From the NCBI GenBank assembly GCA_036734945.1, contig DAIMXP010000004.1, positions 71,379-135,378 of the forward strand: 64,000 bases of DNA, written 5' to 3'. The notes beneath the pieces were generated by a model. It did not search any database. It was given only the letters and a program-made list of their open reading frames with translations, and was not told the origin of the DNA. Shown here piece by piece: positions 62,115-64,000 of the stretch. The translations under genes were made by a program, and so were the position numbers. Source of the stretch: UBA4733 sp036734945 (GTDB lineage Bacteria; Chloroflexota; UBA4733). The first letter of the stretch is position 1; each line of letters opens with the position of its first letter.

Positions 62115-62297
62115 GTGCAGCGATGGCGGTCTTGGCGCGACTCAGCCGGCGAGGCGGAAGCACGGTTGGACGTCGAGCGCCGGGCAGTAACGGAGGCAGC
62201 GCGAGCGGAGGCGGAAGCAGCACGCGCGCAGGTCGCTGAAGACGAGGTAGCGCGGCTTCGGGACGAGTTGCGCCGCTTACGCGGCGAGCAAGCATAG
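62115..62297 (+). pseudogene. Short coiled-coil ORF, possible Uma2-type C-terminal remnant
   Basis: 60 codons from a GTG without a good ribosome-binding site. The product from residue 19 onward is an Ala/Arg/Glu-rich helix with heptads (EVARLRDELRRLRGEQA), as found at the C-terminus of many Uma2-family nuclease-like proteins. The nuclease domain itself is absent upstream. The stop codon is followed at once by a hairpin (62297-62325, 8-bp arms), which looks like the terminator of the lost gene. A genuine short protein is less likely. Confidence 0.4.
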
Positions 62298-62325
62298 CCT
62301 GGGCGGAGGATTGCTCGGCCCAGGC
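62297..62325 (+). terminator. Hairpin after the coiled-coil ORF
   Basis: Arms 62297-62304 (GCCTGGGC) and 62318-62325 (GCCCAGGC) pair perfectly around a 13-base loop, starting at the last base of the stop codon. No T-run follows. The next 180 bases hold nothing recognisable. Confidence 0.45.
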
Positions 62326-62502
62326 ACCCGCCCGCATCCCCCTCCGAGGGACCCAGCAGCCGTGCTGGTCACGGTGGCGCGGCTCCTTCAGCAAGCAGAC
62401 CGGGGGCGTATCGTTGCAGACATCGCTCCGCCACATAGCGAAAATAACTCCCCGCCGGTCAGCAGATCGGTATCGGTGGCTTGAGGTGAGCGCTGCCTGT
62501 CT

Positions 62503-63204
62503 TCAACGGCGCGACTCGAATGCTTTGAGCACGGCGGAAAGTTCGTTCAAGGTGGCGATCTCAGCGTCGGGACGCACGTGGGCGCTGGGTGGCAGGCCGT
62601 GGCGATTCAGCCAGACCGTGCGTATGCCCAGCGCCTGGGCGCCGCCCACGTCGTTGGCGAGCGAGTCCCCGACGTGGATGACCTCCCGCACCGCCACGCC
62701 AGCGGTGGCCAGGACGATCTCGTAGAACTGCCGGTCCGGCTTTTGGACCCCGTGATTCTGCGCGAAGACGGTGAAGGCGAAGCGGTTGCCAAGTCCGGAG
62801 CGTTCCGGGTAGCTGTTGCCGTTGGAGACCAGGCCGAGTCGGTAGCGGCTGCCGAGCGTATCGAGGGTCGGCATGACGTCCGGGTACAGCGCGACCTCAC
62901 CGAAGCGGCACGCGAGGTAGATGTCCAGGAGGTGGGCGGCGAGGGCCGGATCGGGCCGTCCGATCTGCTCCAGTGTGCGCGTGAAAGCAGCCAGACGCAC
63001 CTGCTCCATCGTCAGGCGCTGGCCCCGCAGATCCGCCGCGACCAGGTCGCGCGTCAGCCGCAAATCCTCGACGGTCAGGGCGGCGGTGCACTCATCCGGT
63101 ACCAGCCGCTGCAACTCGGAGAGAGTAGCAGCGAGGGCAGCCGCCATCAGCCGCTGGAAATCGCACAGCGTGCCGTCGGCATCGAAGGTCACGACCGCCG
63201 CCAC
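62503..63204 (-). CDS. HAD-family phosphatase
   Basis: 233 aa from the GTG at 63204 with AAGGA upstream; the longer ATG frame has no ribosome-binding site. All HAD motifs are visible: VTFDADGTLCD (nucleophile and acid Asp) at the N-terminus, LVSNGN as motif 2, Lys in GVQKPDRQFY as motif 3, and HVGDSLANDVGGA as motif 4. A helical cap lies between motifs 1 and 2. It dephosphorylates a small phosphorylated metabolite in the cytoplasm, possibly a sugar phosphate. It is divergent from the histidine-phosphatase fragment. Confidence 0.87.
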   Translation of the reverse strand: MAAVVTFDADGTLCDFQRLMAAALAATLSELQRLVPDECTAALTVEDLRLTRDLVAADLRGQRLTMEQVRLAAFTRTLEQIGRPDPALAAHLLDIYLACRFGEVALYPDVMPTLDTLGSRYRLGLVSNGNSYPERSGLGNRFAFTVFAQNHGVQKPDRQFYEIVLATAGVAVREVIHVGDSLANDVGGAQALGIRTVWLNRHGLPPSAHVRPDAEIATLNELSAVLKAFESRR

Positions 63205-63322
63205 CCGCTGTCCTTCGCCATCATGTCCCCTACCCTTGTTAGGATAACGGGAGGAGCGCCCTGCCCACCCGACAGGCACGCCTGGTAGGCAAGACGACGA
63301 TTGGTTCAGACAAAGGGAGCGT

Positions 63323-63454
63323 ATGCATCTGTATCTCGTTCGCCATGGCGAGTGCCACAGCGAATCTTCCCCAGGCGTCTTCACGCCGGATGGCGAGTTG
63401 TCGGCCCTGGGCGAGCGGCAGGCGTGCCTGGCTGCTGAGCGCCTGACCGCTGTA
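63323..63454 (+). pseudogene. Truncated histidine phosphatase (phosphoglycerate-mutase-like) fragment
   Basis: The frame starts with an ATG after GGAG and reads MHLYLVRHGECHSE, the catalytic RHG motif of the histidine phosphatase superfamily. It continues to LGERQACLAAERLTAV (about 44 residues), as in alpha-ribazole/phosphoglycerate-type phosphatases of about 200 aa. Beyond 63454 the frame stays open to 63694 but encodes an Arg/Ser/Ala-rich sequence with no family features. The gene was therefore cut by a rearrangement. The 212 bases to 63666 hold nothing else recognisable. Confidence 0.75.
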
Positions 63455-63666
63455 TCCGCCGGTAGGCGTAGAGTTGCTCAGCTTGAACGACCGCTCGCAT
63501 CTGCCATCTGCAGGGATAGGCAACATCCTCGCCGCACGAGCAAAGACAGCACCCGACCTCCAGCTAACTTCGCCGCCCGATATAGGGGTCGCACACGACC
63601 GCCATCGGCACAGGCAAGCAGCGTCTCGACCGCATCCGCCTCAGCCGTCATCACGGACCGCCTGCA

Positions 63667-64000
63667 TCACCCGTGTCCTGCCGAAGCTGCCTGAACGCTC
63701 CCGCCATCCTTGCGCAAGAGGTACGCCACCGGCAACAGCTTACCGAGCATGATGAACGGGAGCCAGAGCGCGTCGGCCAACGCCTGCTCGTACAGCACCT
63801 TACCATATATCTGGACGAAGTAGTCCCGCTTACGGAGCAGCCGGCAGGCATACAATCCGTGGCGGGAACTGTGCTCGCCGTGTTCAATCTCGTACTCCCG
63901 TACCTCCCCGCCAATCACGTCTTTCTTCTCGATTCGGAAGCCCGCGGTAGTACCCCACCAAAGCGTGGTGAGGAGGTTGATTGCTTGAAAAAGGTGGGTC
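63667..64000 (-). CDS. Unknown membrane-associated protein (N-terminus beyond window)
   Basis: The minus-strand frame is open from the window edge to the stop at 63667, giving about 110 codons. The visible chain contains THLFQAINLLTTLWWG, a charged segment VREYEIEHGEHSSRHG, and FVQIYGKVLYEQALADALW, then a hydrophobic stretch (LPFIMLGKLLPVAYLL) that could be a membrane segment. I recognise no family. Codon usage looks normal for the window, supporting a real gene. The N-terminus lies outside, so the start and full length are unknown. Confidence 0.55.
   Translation of the reverse strand, partial: THLFQAINLLTTLWWGTTAGFRIEKKDVIGGEVREYEIEHGEHSSRHGLYACRLLRKRDYFVQIYGKVLYEQALADALWLPFIMLGKLLPVAYLLRKDGGSVQAASAGHG

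Overview
The window is a GC-rich bacterial chromosome segment with about 40 recognisable genes. No rRNA, tRNA, phage or replication gene was seen. It most resembles a free-living Chloroflexota-type heterotroph. The reasons are the many lipoprotein solute-binding proteins (SBPs) with RR/RRR signal peptides and long Ser/Thr/Ala tethers, the expansion of Gfo/Idh/MocA oxidoreductases and phytanoyl-CoA-dioxygenase-like proteins, frequent GTG/TTG starts and good sigma-70 promoters. The phylum is an inference from gene content and has not been tested.

The dominant theme is carbohydrate, amino-sugar and ester scavenging. There are twelve family-1 type SBP loci (ten intact, two broken) and not one ABC permease or ATPase gene. 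Seven are followed by or grouped with catabolic enzymes; five stand alone. Around them are eight Gfo/Idh/MocA proteins (one with the GH109 signature), two TIM-barrel glycosidase-like proteins, three NodB-like deacetylases, several alpha/beta-hydrolase or SGNH esterases, a ceramidase-like hydrolase, an M55 D-aminopeptidase, two M14 carboxypeptidase-like proteins, three PhyH-like dioxygenases and two PLP enzymes.

Layout. 1-10.9 kb (minus strand): glycosidase, class V aminotransferase, second glycosidase, SBP1 and three successive Gfo/Idh genes. A GntR/FCD regulator is divergent at 10.9 kb, with overlapping promoters and a TGTATACA palindrome. 11.8-18.3 kb: Gfo/Idh, a truncated glycosyl-hydrolase fragment with a degenerate stretch, aldo/keto reductase, PhyH-like protein, esterase, a hairpin array and a GNAT-like acyltransferase. 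18.3-21.6 kb: SBP2 (internally deleted) with an SGNH/esterase fusion, and a scar of a second acyltransferase copy. 21.6-29.5 kb: M14 peptidase, then the operon SBP4 - deacetylase-like - deacetylase - SBP3 (one amber codon) - M55. 29.7-34.2 kb: SBP5 with ceramidase-like hydrolase, and SBP6. 34.6-41.1 kb: a six-gene operon, SBP7 - deacetylase - DegT aminotransferase - cysteine-hydrolase-like protein - SDR - amidohydrolase. 41.6-44.7 kb: convergent SBP8 and SBP9. 44.9-53.5 kb: GNAT, Gfo/Idh, SBP10 with a tandem-hydrolase protein, GH109-like protein and PhyH. 53.5-64 kb: SBP11, AAC(3)-like acetyltransferase, M14-like protein, two Gfo/Idh genes, PhyH, SBP12, HAD phosphatase, a histidine-phosphatase fragment and an unknown membrane protein at the edge.

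How the genes may work together (inference): surface SBPs on flexible tethers capture different glycans or glycoconjugates and hand them to permeases encoded elsewhere. The neighbouring deacetylases, esterases, glycosidases, peptidases and NAD-dependent oxidoreductases then trim and oxidise them. Broken SBPs, a gene scar and slippage-prone linker repeats show that this repertoire turns over. The features most worth checking are the orphan SBP array, the 16-codon leader peptide coupled to SBP1, the two SBP pseudogenes, and the shared TTGACAAAG promoter and TGGTATACCA/TGTATACA operator signals.
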